Source: Lachnospiraceae bacterium
Lineage (GTDB): Bacteria; Bacillota; Clostridia; Lachnospirales; Lachnospiraceae
Assembly (NCBI GenBank): GCA_009911505.1
Contig: QXXL01000008.1
Location: forward strand, 1 to 64,000
Direction: 5' to 3'
DNA length: 64,000 nucleotides
Part shown: positions 1 to 9,151 of the stretch, one piece after another
How the letters are laid out: the number at the start of each line of letters is the position of its first letter
Numbering within the stretch: the stretch's first letter is position 1
Notes under the pieces: model-generated
Seen by the model: the letters and a program-made list of their open reading frames with translations, nothing else
Databases searched by the model: none
Told to the model about the DNA's origin: nothing
Translations under genes and position numbers: made by a program

Positions 1-32
1 TTTCAGACTTCAATTTCTGGCCGGATGGAGTA

Positions 33-716
33 CTAGTACTCATTCACCTCGAACTTATACCCCATCCCCCAAATCGTCTTAATATACTCCCCGCGCTGCC
101 CCAGCTTGTTCCTCAGCTTTTTCACATGCGTATCAATCGTCCTGGCATCTCCAAAATAATCATAATTCCAGACATGGTTTAAAATCTTTTCCCGCGAAAG
201 GGCAATTCCACGGTTTTCTATAAAATAGGCAAGCAGCTCAAACTCCTTAAAGCTAAGCTCCACACGCTCCCCGTCCACAGTCACTAAGTGCGCCACCTTA
301 TCCATAATAATGCCGCCGATATCTATAGCGTCTTCCTCCGCCACCCGGTTCGCCCGGCGTAAAATTGCGCCGACACGGGCAACCAGGATCTTAGGGCTAA
401 AAGGTTTGGAAATATATTCGTCTACACCTAAATCAAACCCCTGTAGCTCATCGTTTTCATCACCCTTGGCCGTCAGCATAATTATTGGAACCTTGGAGGT
501 TTCCCGGATCTCCCGGCAGACATCCCAGCCATTAATTTTGGGCATCATAATATCCAAAATAATTAATGCAATGTCCTTATCCCTATAAAACAAATCAAGC
601 GCTTCCTCACCATCGCTTGCTTCCAGAACCTCAAAATTGTCCCGGATCAAAAAATCCCGGATTAGTTTGCGCATCCTGCTCTCATCGTCTACCACTAATA
701 CTTTTATTTTCTCCAT
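33..716 (-). CDS. OmpR/PhoB-family response regulator
   Basis: DNA-binding response regulator of a two-component system, 227 aa. The receiver domain (about residues 4-115) has the acidic pair D10/D11, the phosphoacceptor D55 in LDIMMP, T82 and K104 in SKP. The C-terminal winged helix (about 130-225) has the family's typical end, KTIWGMGYKF. The start is supported by an AGGAG site about 6 bases upstream. The partner histidine kinase would lie past the left edge, since this gene is read leftwards and stops 33 bases from it. Target genes cannot be told from the sequence. Confidence 0.95.
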   Translation of the reverse strand: MEKIKVLVVDDESRMRKLIRDFLIRDNFEVLEASDGEEALDLFYRDKDIALIILDIMMPKINGWDVCREIRETSKVPIIMLTAKGDENDELQGFDLGVDEYISKPFSPKILVARVGAILRRANRVAEEDAIDIGGIIMDKVAHLVTVDGERVELSFKEFELLAYFIENRGIALSREKILNHVWNYDYFGDARTIDTHVKKLRNKLGQRGEYIKTIWGMGYKFEVNEY

Positions 717-778
717 CGCAGCTCCTCATTTCTCGTTTTTAAGCCCATTTTAACAGGCAAATATGAAAAAAATATGTT

Positions 779-1378
779 TTAGATACCAGACACACCCTCC
801 TTTTCCTTTAATTTGTCCTCACGCTCTTTCAGCTGGGCTTCCCAGTGTTCGTATTTTTCAATCAAGGCATTCTCATAATTGATAATGTTGATATTGCCGC
901 TGGTAGCAGTTACCGCAAACATTCCGATTACAATTAAAAGAAGCACCACGCAGACCGACAGGCAGGTTTTAAATTTGAGCTTATAATCTACGTTTTTGAC
1001 CTCTGTCTTATGGACAATTTTAGTTTTCACTTCGGTCCTGGCCCTAGGTTGTGCCTCCGGCAGCTGCCGGCGGGGCATTTGGCGGGCAGGCGGGGCTGCT
1101 GCCGGGGCGGCAACAGGGATGGGTGGAATTGTGTCATTGTTGATAGAAGGGTTTGTCCATAAGTATTCCTGCAGCTCATACAAAAACGCATATCCCACTG
1201 GCGTCTCAAACAAGCGCTGGCTGACCATTTGGCGGTATACCCGAAATACCACCTCAGGATCGGTAAGATCCGCACTATTTTTAACATAGCGGATCCCCTC
1301 CGCTTCTTTGAGCGCCTTTTCCATCATCTTTTCATCCGGAAAGGCAAATCCCACTGCCTCATAAGGTATTTTTTCCAT
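779..1378 (-). CDS. Single-pass membrane protein of unknown function
   Basis: Not a family I recognise. 199 aa: a soluble N-terminal region (1-85), a proline/alanine/arginine-rich linker (about 86-125), one hydrophobic segment (about 139-160) and a charged helical C-terminus, EKYEHWEAQLKEREDKLKEK, likely coiled coil. No signal peptide is seen, so the linker side is probably cytoplasmic. It sits between the response regulator and the transglycosylase on the same strand, with about 60 bases to the former, and may be co-transcribed with it. Confidence 0.7.
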   Translation of the reverse strand: MEKIPYEAVGFAFPDEKMMEKALKEAEGIRYVKNSADLTDPEVVFRVYRQMVSQRLFETPVGYAFLYELQEYLWTNPSINNDTIPPIPVAAPAAAPPARQMPRRQLPEAQPRARTEVKTKIVHKTEVKNVDYKLKFKTCLSVCVVLLLIVIGMFAVTATSGNINIINYENALIEKYEHWEAQLKEREDKLKEKEGVSGI

Positions 1379-1443
1379 ACTCCCTCCGTATTCTCACTCT
1401 CTGTAGTTTTTAGGCTCTTTTTAAATGTATTATAATAAAAAAA

Positions 1444-1469
1444 CACCGGAAACGCAATCATTTCCGGTG
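1444..1469 (-). terminator. Intrinsic terminator overlapping the transglycosylase stop codon
   Basis: A perfect 9-bp inverted repeat (1444-1452 with 1461-1469, CACCGGAAA/TTTCCGGTG) followed on the minus strand by seven T. The loop contains the TGA stop codon (1458-1460) of the upstream lytic transglycosylase gene. Confidence 0.85.
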
Positions 1470-1958
1470 CTGGCGCTCCAATTGTTCGGAACGCTTCATA
1501 ATTTTTTCTGCATATTCAGTGTAATCGGCCTGTTTCCCCCGCATTATGGCATCCCTGCTGCCGTTGTAAACCATTAGTACTGTCCCAATATCGCCGTGCT
1601 TTCGGAACAGCTCCGCCAGATAATCTGCCGCAAGCATAATATTCCCTTTTGCATCGTAAATATCTTCTATGCCTAATTTTTGCATACGGTCCTTGTGGTA
1701 GAGCATATTAATCTGCATAAGCCCTTTGCAGTTGCCGTTCTGTGCCTGGGGGTTGCCGGAAGACTCCGATTCCATGATTGCTTCTAGCAGCTCCGGGCAA
1801 ATCCCGTACTCCCCGCCGATTTCCTCGCAATACGAAGCATATTCCGCTGCAATAAACGTATCTGCATTTTCTGCCGAAAGCTTTACCTGTGCCGAAAAAC
1901 AGGCTGATGTTACCAATAATAAGAAAAGCGCCCTTTGTACCCTTTTTTTATGATGCAT
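1458..1958 (-). CDS. Secreted lytic transglycosylase (SLT/goose-lysozyme-like fold)
   Basis: Predicted to cleave peptidoglycan glycan strands outside the membrane. 166 aa with a basic start and hydrophobic signal segment (about 8-27), then an SLT domain. The catalytic Glu lies in EAIMESESSGNPQA, followed by GLMQI and the YNGS motif, all hallmarks of family 1 transglycosylases. Length suits a single-domain enzyme. A strong GGAGGGG ribosome binding site precedes the start. The gene stands alone and ends in a terminator, so it is probably monocistronic. A role in spore or wall remodelling is only inference. Confidence 0.88.
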   Translation of the reverse strand: MHHKKRVQRALFLLLVTSACFSAQVKLSAENADTFIAAEYASYCEEIGGEYGICPELLEAIMESESSGNPQAQNGNCKGLMQINMLYHKDRMQKLGIEDIYDAKGNIMLAADYLAELFRKHGDIGTVLMVYNGSRDAIMRGKQADYTEYAEKIMKRSEQLERQHRK

Positions 1959-2357
1959 ATGACCCCTCCGGAATTCTTAATAATCTATTATATGCAACTG
2001 TCTCCCGATTATATAATTCTATGGGAAAATTCCGGATTTATACCTGTTTTCATTAAAAAGTTTGTTTTTTTCCAAAAAAAGAAAGCAGCTTTTAATGCTG
2101 CTTCTTTTAGGAGAAGGTATTTTACTATGGGGTATAGTAAAACAAAAAATATATATAAGGTATTGGGGGGTTTTACAGCTATTATACTATCACAGCCAAC
2201 GCCATAAGTGTTCACAAATGTTACAATTTATTCCAGCTATTTTTATGCATTTTATACAAAAAGCTTCAAAGGAATTTGGAAAAGGCGGAATGCCAAACAC
2301 TACGGTTTCGCATTCCGCCTCTCCTTTTCCTTTTTATCTGTTGTAACGTTTTACTGC
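1959..2357. other. Intergenic region with two terminators
   Basis: No convincing gene. It holds an inverted repeat GAAAGCAGC/GCTGCTTCTTTT near 2077-2108, flanked by A- and T-runs so possibly bidirectional, and the terminator of the spore protein gene at 2278-2320. Short open frames here lack ribosome binding sites. Confidence 0.6.
2278..2320 (-). terminator. Intrinsic terminator of the SASP gene
   Basis: An 11-bp perfect stem (2283-2293 with 2310-2320, AGGCGGAATGC and its complement) followed on the minus strand by TTTTCC, 38 bases after the spore-protein stop codon. Confidence 0.85.
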
Positions 2358-2570
2358 TTATTTAGAAGATGTCATTTTCTCTTCCTGGCTGCGGATCATC
2401 TTGCGGACCATTTCACCGCCGATAGAACCTGCCTGTGCAGAGGTAAGGTCCCCATTGTATCCTTCCTTCAACGGTACACCGATTTCAGACGCTACTTCCT
2501 GTTTAAAACGGTTTAATGCCTCTTTTGCTTCAGGAACTTCTACTCTGTTTCCTCTACTTGAACTTGCCAT
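2358..2570 (-). CDS. Alpha/beta-type small acid-soluble spore protein
   Basis: 70 aa. Saturates and protects DNA in the dormant spore and is degraded by the Gpr protease at germination. The family core is present: the EVASEIGVPL segment (the Gpr-cleavage type E(I/V)ASE site), then GDLTSAQAGSIGGEMVRKMI. An AGGTG ribosome binding site precedes ATG. The gene has its own terminator and a possible sigma-G-type promoter upstream. It shows that the host makes endospores. Confidence 0.96.
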   Translation of the reverse strand: MASSSRGNRVEVPEAKEALNRFKQEVASEIGVPLKEGYNGDLTSAQAGSIGGEMVRKMIRSQEEKMTSSK

Positions 2571-2651
2571 GGTATTGCACCTCCATAGTTTTTTCTCCGG
2601 CTGCGCCGGTTTTTTGTATTTGGATAAACGCTGTTTTGTTTATCCTAGATA

Positions 2652-2680
2652 TAGTATGGTGCAAATCCATTTTTTTATGT
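2652..2680 (-). promoter_or_regulatory. Possible sigma-G promoter of the SASP gene
   Basis: On the minus strand, ACATA (2676-2680), a 17-base spacer, then CATACTA (2652-2658), which fits the forespore sigma-G -10 form CATnnTA. The -35 match is only partial. It lies about 80 bases upstream of the start codon, where a forespore promoter is expected. Confidence 0.5.
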
Positions 2681-2700
2681 TTGGAAAGTTCAACCAAAAA

Positions 2701-3534
2701 TTATCCTTCGTACAGGCTTTTAAGCAGCGCTATTTCTTTTGCGTACCCTGCTTCGTCGTTTGGGGTTTCCAGTATAATGGGAAGGCCCTTAAGCGCAGGG
2801 TGGTTTATCACCTGTTTCATAGTTTCTAACCCAATATGGCCTTCGCCAATTTTTTCATGCCGGTCTTTGTGGGCCGAAAGGGGGTTCATACTGTCATTCA
2901 TATGGATTGCCTTTAAACGCCCAAGCCCAATAATGTGATCAAACGTATCTAATACACCGTCCAAATCGTTTACAATATCATACCCGGCGTCCCAAACGTG
3001 GCAGGTGTCAAGGCAGACGCCCATTTTCCCATCCAGCCTGACCTGATCCAAAATAGCGCGCAGCTCTTCGAAATTCCTGCCGATCTCTGTACCCTTGCCT
3101 GCCATTGTTTCTAAAAGCACAGTAGTCGCCTGATCAGGGGACAGCACTTCGTTCAAAAGAGAAGCCGTTAAGGCGATGCCCTCTTCGCTGCCCTGCCCTA
3201 CATGTGAGCCGGGATGGAAATTATAGTAATTCCCAGGGATATATTCCATACGGAGCAAATCGTCTTTCATCGTCCTTTTTGCAAAATCACGGATATCCTC
3301 TTTTGCAGCGCAGGCGTTTAGTGTATACGGGGCATGGGCTACCAGCTTTCCAAAGTCATGTCCGTCTGCAATAGCAAGGAATTTAGCTACATCTGTTTCA
3401 TCAATATCTTTGGCTTTGCCACCACGGGGGTTACGTGTGAAAAACGCAAATGTATTTGCGCCCAGCTTAAGGGCTTGTCTGCCCATTGCCTCGTAGCCCT
3501 TCGATGCTGATATATGGCTTCCTATATATAACAT
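2701..3534 (-). CDS. nfo: Deoxyribonuclease IV (AP endonuclease)
   Basis: Zinc-dependent AP endonuclease of base excision repair. 277 aa, the usual length for the Nfo TIM barrel. Metal-ligand motifs are in order: [37 protein letters not shown] and [11 protein letters not shown]. It follows dapL by 20 bases on the same strand and is the last gene of the run that begins at the rsuA-like gene. Nfo in spore formers helps repair spore DNA, though nothing here shows specific regulation. Confidence 0.96.
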   Translation of the reverse strand: MLYIGSHISASKGYEAMGRQALKLGANTFAFFTRNPRGGKAKDIDETDVAKFLAIADGHDFGKLVAHAPYTLNACAAKEDIRDFAKRTMKDDLLRMEYIPGNYYNFHPGSHVGQGSEEGIALTASLLNEVLSPDQATTVLLETMAGKGTEIGRNFEELRAILDQVRLDGKMGVCLDTCHVWDAGYDIVNDLDGVLDTFDHIIGLGRLKAIHMNDSMNPLSAHKDRHEKIGEGHIGLETMKQVINHPALKGLPIILETPNDEAGYAKEIALLKSLYEG

Positions 3535-3554
3535 ATTGTCCTCCTGTTACTGTT

Positions 3555-4769
3555 TTACAATTGACGGATACGCTCCAATGCCGCCAGCGTATTTTCATAT
3601 GTCCCAAATGCAGTCAGCCTAAAATACCCTTCGCCGCTTGGTCCAAAGCCAGAGCCTGGTGTCCCTACGACATTCGCATGTTCAAGCAAATGATCAAAAA
3701 AGTCCCAGGATGTCATGCCTTCAGGCGTCTTTAACCAGATATAAGGGGCATTGGTTCCGCCAAATACAGTATATCCGGCTTCCTTAAGGCCCTGCTTGAT
3801 TGCCGCTGCATTCTTCATATAGTAGGCAACCTGTCCCTTTAGCTGGGCTTTTCCTTCCGGAGAATAGACGGCTTCCCCTGCACGCTGCACGATATACGGT
3901 GCGCCGTTAAATTTGGTCCCGTGCCGCCTTGCCCACATGTCACGCAGGGATACGCCGCCGCACTTTAGCTCTTTTGGCACAACTGCATATCCTAAACGTA
4001 CGCCGGTAAACCCTGCGTTCTTTGAAAAGCTTTTAAGTTCTATGGCGCAAGTTTTGGCCCCGTCACACTCATATATAGAGTGTGCCACATCCGGTTCCGA
4101 AATATAAGCTTCATAAGCCCCGTCATAAATAATAACAGCGCCCACCCGGTTCGCATAATCGACCCATCCTTGAAGCTGCCCCTTCGTAAGCGTCGTCCCA
4201 GTCGGGTTATTCGGCAGGCACAAATAGATTAAATCTGGCGTCTCCTGCGGAAATTCCGGTACAAAATGATTTGTTGCTGTACACGGCATATAAATCACAT
4301 TGCTCCAGCGTTCCGTATCCGGATCATATGTCCCGGTACGCCCCGCCATCACATTGGAATCCACATAAACCGGATAAACCGGATCACACACTGCAATCTT
4401 AGAATCCGCAGCAAACAGCTCCTGGATATTCGCCGAATCGCTCTTGGCCCCGTCCGATACAAAAATCTCATCCTCCGAAATATCGCATCCCCTATCGCGG
4501 TAGTCATTCTGCGCAATCGCTTTCCTCAAAAAATCATACCCAAGATCCGGCGCATAGCCATGAAACGTATCCGCATTGCCCATTTCATCTACAGCCTTAT
4601 GCATCGCGGCAATAATTGCCGGCGCAATCGGCTGTGTCACATCCCCAATGCCAAGGCGGATTATTTTTGTCTCCGGATGGGCGGAAGAGTAGGCATTTAC
4701 TTTTTTCGCAATCGTGCTAAACAAATAACTCCCTGGTAACTTCTGGTAATTGGTATTAATCTGAAACAT
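3555..4769 (-). CDS. dapL: LL-diaminopimelate aminotransferase
   Basis: PLP enzyme converting tetrahydrodipicolinate directly to LL-diaminopimelate, for lysine and peptidoglycan. 404 aa, standard family length. The Schiff-base lysine lies in SFSKNAGFTGVRLGY, and LCLPNNPTGT and IYDGAYEAYI are typical of DapL. It is 86 bases downstream of dapF, which acts next in the pathway. The presence of DapL means the acetylase/succinylase branch is probably not needed. Confidence 0.96.
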   Translation of the reverse strand: MFQINTNYQKLPGSYLFSTIAKKVNAYSSAHPETKIIRLGIGDVTQPIAPAIIAAMHKAVDEMGNADTFHGYAPDLGYDFLRKAIAQNDYRDRGCDISEDEIFVSDGAKSDSANIQELFAADSKIAVCDPVYPVYVDSNVMAGRTGTYDPDTERWSNVIYMPCTATNHFVPEFPQETPDLIYLCLPNNPTGTTLTKGQLQGWVDYANRVGAVIIYDGAYEAYISEPDVAHSIYECDGAKTCAIELKSFSKNAGFTGVRLGYAVVPKELKCGGVSLRDMWARRHGTKFNGAPYIVQRAGEAVYSPEGKAQLKGQVAYYMKNAAAIKQGLKEAGYTVFGGTNAPYIWLKTPEGMTSWDFFDHLLEHANVVGTPGSGFGPSGEGYFRLTAFGTYENTLAALERIRQL

Positions 4770-4855
4770 ATGATTTCTCCTTTACTGTAATTTAATCTTT
4801 AAAAATTTTTTCTGCCAGTTATACGGCCTTCGGGCAGGAAGAAAGGGGCTTCTGC

Positions 4856-5692
4856 CTACAGCTCAATCTCACCCTCAAACACCGTTTCCGCCCTCCCTGT
4901 CATATAAACCACATTTTCCTTCCGATCCCACTGGATCCGCAAATCCCCCCCAGCTAACTTCACCGTAACCTCATCTTTCGTCCTCCCGTTTAACACAGCC
5001 GCCACAGCCGCCGCACAGGCTCCTGTCCCGCATGCCAGTGTCTCGCCCGAGCCGCGCTCCCAAACGCGCATACGGATTGTTTCTTCGTCCAGTACGTTCA
5101 CAAATTCGGTATTCACACGTTTAGGAAAGCGTTCATGCTTTTCAAACAAAGGCCCAACCTTCTCCAAATCCAGCCCTCTGACATCCTCCTGCAAAATCGC
5201 CACACAGTGCGGATTTCCCATAGATACACAGGTGACAATATATTCCTCCCCTCCGGCACAAAGGGGCTGCCCTACTACTTCGTCCGTATCTGCAACTACC
5301 GGGATCTTCTTTGCCGTAAGCCCGGGGGCGCCCATATCCACCTTTACAAATGCCACCTTCCCGCCTTCTACGGATAAATCCAGCATCTTAACACCGCTTG
5401 GCGTTTCCACGCTGATCCGCCCCTTATCTGTAAGCCCCTTGTCATATACAAACTTTGCCACACAGCGGATCCCGTTGCCGCACATCTCCCCACTTGAGCC
5501 GTCCGCATTATACATATCCATTTTAAAATCCGCATGCTCCGATGGCTTAATCAAAATCAGCCCATCTGATCCGATCCCAAAATGGCGGTCGCTGATCTTT
5601 TTTGCCACCTCCGAAGGATGCTCCACCGTTTCCCTAAAGCAATCCACGTACACATAATCATTCCCAATTCCATGCATTTTTGTAAACTTCAT
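4856..5692 (-). CDS. dapF: Diaminopimelate epimerase
   Basis: Cofactor-independent epimerase making meso-diaminopimelate from the LL isomer. 278 aa. Two catalytic cysteines are visible in the family contexts MCGNGIRC and LACGTGACAA. The N-terminal MHGIGNDYVYVD is typical. Sits upstream of dapL in one run of lysine-pathway genes, 37 bases after the ANTAR regulator. Confidence 0.96.
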   Translation of the reverse strand: MKFTKMHGIGNDYVYVDCFRETVEHPSEVAKKISDRHFGIGSDGLILIKPSEHADFKMDMYNADGSSGEMCGNGIRCVAKFVYDKGLTDKGRISVETPSGVKMLDLSVEGGKVAFVKVDMGAPGLTAKKIPVVADTDEVVGQPLCAGGEEYIVTCVSMGNPHCVAILQEDVRGLDLEKVGPLFEKHERFPKRVNTEFVNVLDEETIRMRVWERGSGETLACGTGACAAAVAAVLNGRTKDEVTVKLAGGDLRIQWDRKENVVYMTGRAETVFEGEIEL

Positions 5693-5729
5693 GATCCATC
5701 CTTTCTAAAATACCAGCCATCCGCGCCAA

Positions 5730-6257
5730 TCACCGCATCATAAGCACCATCTGGGCCATTTCCACAATCCCTACCCCGCTTTGCATACTCCGCTTCTGCA
5801 AATAGCGGTGCGCCTCCTGCTCTGTCATATGGTTCCTCTCCATCAATATCCCTTTTGCCTGGCCAAGCACCCGTTCCTCTTCCTTTGTCCGCTTCCTGCC
5901 TGCCCTTTTCCCTTGCGGCAGGCAGGCCGACATCATCTGCACCGTATCCAGCAGCTCATGTACTTTAAGCGGCATGCGCAGGCATACCACATCCTGCTCG
6001 CCCACACCCTCACAAACAGCTGCGGACGCCAAAAGAAGCATCTGAAACTGGGGCGGCAGATCATCCCGCAGCTCTGAATACGCCATATCCATAAACCGGT
6101 ACCCACAGACTACAATCCCGCCGGGCAGCTCATGTGCATGCTGCAGTATCTGCGCGCCTGCTGTGCAGACTGCGCAGATCTCATACCCATTTTGCTGCAG
6201 GATGCGCTTGATATACATGCCGTTTTCTTCCTTTGGAAATACAATCAATATTTTCAT
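5730..6257 (-). CDS. ANTAR-domain response regulator (AmiR/NasT type)
   Basis: RNA-binding antiterminator candidate. 175 aa: an N-terminal receiver-like domain (about 1-115) that lacks the canonical acidic pattern, then a C-terminal ANTAR three-helix domain (about 120-175) with AKGILMERNHMTEQEAH. ANTAR proteins bind paired hexaloop hairpins and relieve termination, often in nitrogen genes. Starting 15 bases after glnA, it probably regulates nitrogen assimilation. I did not find an obvious twin-hexaloop target in the window. Confidence 0.9.
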   Translation of the reverse strand: MKILIVFPKEENGMYIKRILQQNGYEICAVCTAGAQILQHAHELPGGIVVCGYRFMDMAYSELRDDLPPQFQMLLLASAAVCEGVGEQDVVCLRMPLKVHELLDTVQMMSACLPQGKRAGRKRTKEEERVLGQAKGILMERNHMTEQEAHRYLQKRSMQSGVGIVEMAQMVLMMR

Positions 6258-6271
6258 GGCCGTATACCACG

Positions 6272-7603
6272 TTATATTTTATATAAATATTCATTGATTT
6301 CCCATTCCGTCACCTGTTTATTGTACTGAACCCATTCAGCTTTTTTTGCCCTTGAATATTTTTCACTGATATGTGATCCCAGCACCTGCCTTATCCATGT
6401 ATCTTTTTCAAATTCCCGGATGGCTTCCCCCAAATCCGCAGGCACGGCTTGCACCCCAAGCGCTTCTTTTTCCTCAGGGCACATCTGAAACGCGTTTTCC
6501 GAAATGGCTGCCGGAGGCATAATTTTGTTTTGTATGCCGTCTAAGCCCGCGGCAAGGCATAGCGCTAGTACCAAATACGGGTTTGCCGAAGGATCGGGGC
6601 TGCGCAGCTCAATGCGCGTGCCTTCGCCCCGCGCTGCGGGAATCCGTATTAGCGGGCTTTCCTTTGCTGCCGGCCAGTCAATATAAACCGGGGCTTCATA
6701 TCCCGGTACCAGGCGCTTATATGAATTAACAAGGGGGTTCGTGATTAAGGACATGCCTTTTATATGCCTTAAAATACCGCCGATAAAATAAAACGCTTCT
6801 TTACTTAAGCCCAGCTGCCCGGACGGGCCGTCAAATAAATTCCTGCCATCCTTTAAAAGCGACATATTAACATGCATTCCCGATCCATTGATTCCGGATT
6901 TAGGCTTTGGCATAAAGCTGGCAAATAAGCCGTGCCGTTTGGCAATCGTTTTTACCGCCAGCTTAAACGTCATAATATTATCCGCCGCTTCAAGCGCCTC
7001 GCTGTATTTAAAATCAATTTCATGCTGGGCCGGGGCAGACTCATGGTATGACGCTTCGATTTCAAATCCCATTTCCTCCAATGCAAGCACCATATCACGC
7101 CTTGCATTTTCCCCCAAATCCACTGGGCCTAGTTCAAAATAGCCCGCTTTTTCATGGCTAATTGTCGTAGGCTGCCCGTTCTCATCAGTATGGAATAAGA
7201 AAAATTCACATTCCGGCCCTACATCAAAACGATACCCCAAATCTTTCGCTTCGGCAATAGTTTTATTCAGAATATATCTGGGATCCCCCGGAAACGGCAA
7301 ATGATCCGGGCGGAAAATATCACATATCATGCGCGCCACTTTTCCCTGCTGCGGACGCCAGGGAAAAGTGACAAAGGTGTCCAAATCCGGGTGCAGGTAC
7401 ATATCCGACTCCCCGCTGCGTACAAAGCCTTCTATAGAAGAACCGTCAAACATACACTCGTTATTTAATACCTTTTCAAGCTGGCTAGACGTAACCGCCA
7501 TGTTTTTTAACGTCCCGAACATATCTGTAAACTGCAGGCGGATAAATTCCACCCCCTCCTCTTCAACAATCCGAATGATATCCTGTCTCGTATATGTATT
7601 CAT
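6272..7603 (-). CDS. glnA: Glutamine synthetase, type I
   Basis: ATP-dependent synthesis of glutamine from glutamate and ammonia. 443 aa, the size of short GSI-alpha enzymes. Motifs: MFDGSSIEGF, GPECEFFLF, the ammonia/glutamate segment NGSGMHVNMSL, and RIPAARGEGTRIELRSPDP. Lies between hisA (31 bases upstream) and an ANTAR regulator gene (14 bases downstream), all minus strand and likely co-transcribed. Confidence 0.97.
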   Translation of the reverse strand: MNTYTRQDIIRIVEEEGVEFIRLQFTDMFGTLKNMAVTSSQLEKVLNNECMFDGSSIEGFVRSGESDMYLHPDLDTFVTFPWRPQQGKVARMICDIFRPDHLPFPGDPRYILNKTIAEAKDLGYRFDVGPECEFFLFHTDENGQPTTISHEKAGYFELGPVDLGENARRDMVLALEEMGFEIEASYHESAPAQHEIDFKYSEALEAADNIMTFKLAVKTIAKRHGLFASFMPKPKSGINGSGMHVNMSLLKDGRNLFDGPSGQLGLSKEAFYFIGGILRHIKGMSLITNPLVNSYKRLVPGYEAPVYIDWPAAKESPLIRIPAARGEGTRIELRSPDPSANPYLVLALCLAAGLDGIQNKIMPPAAISENAFQMCPEEKEALGVQAVPADLGEAIREFEKDTWIRQVLGSHISEKYSRAKKAEWVQYNKQVTEWEINEYLYKI

Positions 7604-7634
7604 TATTCGCCGCCCCTTTCTTTTATATTTCCAA

Positions 7635-8417
7635 TCAGCCCGCCATGCAAAACGACAGCACCTTCCTATACTCCATTGTGCCTCCGAACAAATCTAACGC
7701 ACTCCCGACGGTTGCATTTAACCGCCCTTTTCCTTCCTGTTTCAGCTCCTCTAAATCTGCAAAGCTTCCGATCCCCCCCGCATAGGTAACTGGGATTTTG
7801 CCCCAGCTTCCCAAAAGCCGTACAAGCGGAACCTCAATGCCTTGCGCCTTCCCCTCCACATCAACCGCGTGGATGAGAAATTCATCCGCGTATACGCTTA
7901 AGCGCTCCAGAAGCTCCCGGGAAATTTTTTCACTGGTAAATTTCTGCCAGCGGTCCGTTACAATATAATACTCGCCGTCCTCCCCCATCCTACAGCTTAA
8001 ATCCAGTACCAAACGCCCCTTTCCTGTTATGCGCACCAGCTTTTGCAGATTTTCATAATTGACCTTGCCTCCAGAAAATACATAAGAAGTCACAATTACA
8101 TGGCTTGCGCCAGCCGCAAGAAAGTCCTTGGCATTTTCCGCACAAATGCCGCCGCCCACCTGCAGCCCCCCCGGATAGGCGCCCAGGGCAGAAAACGCCT
8201 GCTGCCTTGTCGCTTCATAGTACATACTGCCAGCATGGTTTAACAGGATAACATGGCCCCCTTTTATGCCGTCCTGTTTATAAAACTGCGCATAAAATGA
8301 CGCATCCTGCTTTGACACAAAATTTTCCTGCGCCTTATTATCTATGTCGGTTAAACTGCCCCCAACTATCTGTTTTACTTTACCGTTATGTATATCAATA
8401 CATGGCCGAAATTCCAT
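7635..8417 (-). CDS. hisA: Phosphoribosylformimino-AICAR ribotide isomerase, eukaryotic-type HisA
   Basis: Fourth step of histidine biosynthesis. 260 aa TIM barrel. It starts FRPCIDIHNGKVKQIVGG and has a phosphate-binding LQVGGGI and TYAGGIGS. The sequence is closer in style to the fungal/plant HIS6 form than to the usual bacterial HisA. The start codon overlaps the stop of the upstream pseudouridine synthase by one base (TAATG), so the two are translationally coupled. No other his genes are nearby. Confidence 0.88.
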   Translation of the reverse strand: MEFRPCIDIHNGKVKQIVGGSLTDIDNKAQENFVSKQDASFYAQFYKQDGIKGGHVILLNHAGSMYYEATRQQAFSALGAYPGGLQVGGGICAENAKDFLAAGASHVIVTSYVFSGGKVNYENLQKLVRITGKGRLVLDLSCRMGEDGEYYIVTDRWQKFTSEKISRELLERLSVYADEFLIHAVDVEGKAQGIEVPLVRLLGSWGKIPVTYAGGIGSFADLEELKQEGKGRLNATVGSALDLFGGTMEYRKVLSFCMAG

Positions 8418-9151
8418 TACCCATTCCCCCTCCTGCTTCCACTGGTTATTTGAACCCCAAGCAGTTTCCTTTCTTCTTCCTTAAGCTGCCTGTATTCTCC
8501 CGGTACAAGCGCATCGTCTAGCCAAAGCCCTCCCATTGCAACGCGTTTTAGAAAAAGCACCTGCATGCCAACCGCCGAAAACATCCTCTTTACCTGATGG
8601 AAACGCCCCTCGGTCAGCACAACGCGCACCTTTGAAACATCCCCTTTTGCCAACACCGTAAGCCCTGACGGCTTTGTCAGGGAATCATCCCCGATATCAA
8701 GCCCCATTTTAAAAGCTTCTACCTCTTTGTCTGTCACCCTGCCCAAAACCTTGGCTTCATAGACCTTTTCCACATGCTTTACGGGGCTTAGCAAATTATG
8801 GGAGAGCATCCCGTCATCTGTAATCAAAAGCAGCCCTTCTGTATCCAAATCCAGCCTGCCTACCGGGGAGAGCCCTTTTCGTTTATCCGGAATATAGTCC
8901 ATCACCGTTTTATGTAAAGCATCATGCCGTGCCGTGACACAATCCCCCGGCTTATAAAACATATAGTACACAAATTCCTGGTACCGTACCTCTTCCCCCA
9001 AACAGCAAACCTTCTGCACTGCCGGATCTACCTGCTGTTTTGGACTTACCTTATTGCTGCCATCTACTGTGACAGCGCCCTGCTTTATCAGCCGTTTTAC
9101 ATCACTCCTGGTCCCTGCCTGCATATCTGCCAGTAGTTTATCCAGACGCAT
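8417..9151 (-). CDS. RsuA-family rRNA pseudouridine synthase
   Basis: Isomerises a uridine of small-subunit rRNA. 244 aa from the chosen start, which has AAGGAGG 8 bases upstream; the open frame reaches further up but without a site. An S4-like N-terminal domain (MRLDKLLADMQ) is followed by the catalytic motif GRLDLDTEGLLL with Asp101, and then EGRFHQVKRMF. Coupled to hisA by a one-base overlap. Confidence 0.92.
   Translation of the reverse strand: MRLDKLLADMQAGTRSDVKRLIKQGAVTVDGSNKVSPKQQVDPAVQKVCCLGEEVRYQEFVYYMFYKPGDCVTARHDALHKTVMDYIPDKRKGLSPVGRLDLDTEGLLLITDDGMLSHNLLSPVKHVEKVYEAKVLGRVTDKEVEAFKMGLDIGDDSLTKPSGLTVLAKGDVSKVRVVLTEGRFHQVKRMFSAVGMQVLFLKRVAMGGLWLDDALVPGEYRQLKEEERKLLGVQITSGSRRGNG

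Noticed and set aside
4770..4855. Lysine riboswitch before dapL
   Set aside because: Only 86 bases with a simple inverted repeat (CTGCC/GGGCAG); too short for the lysine aptamer.
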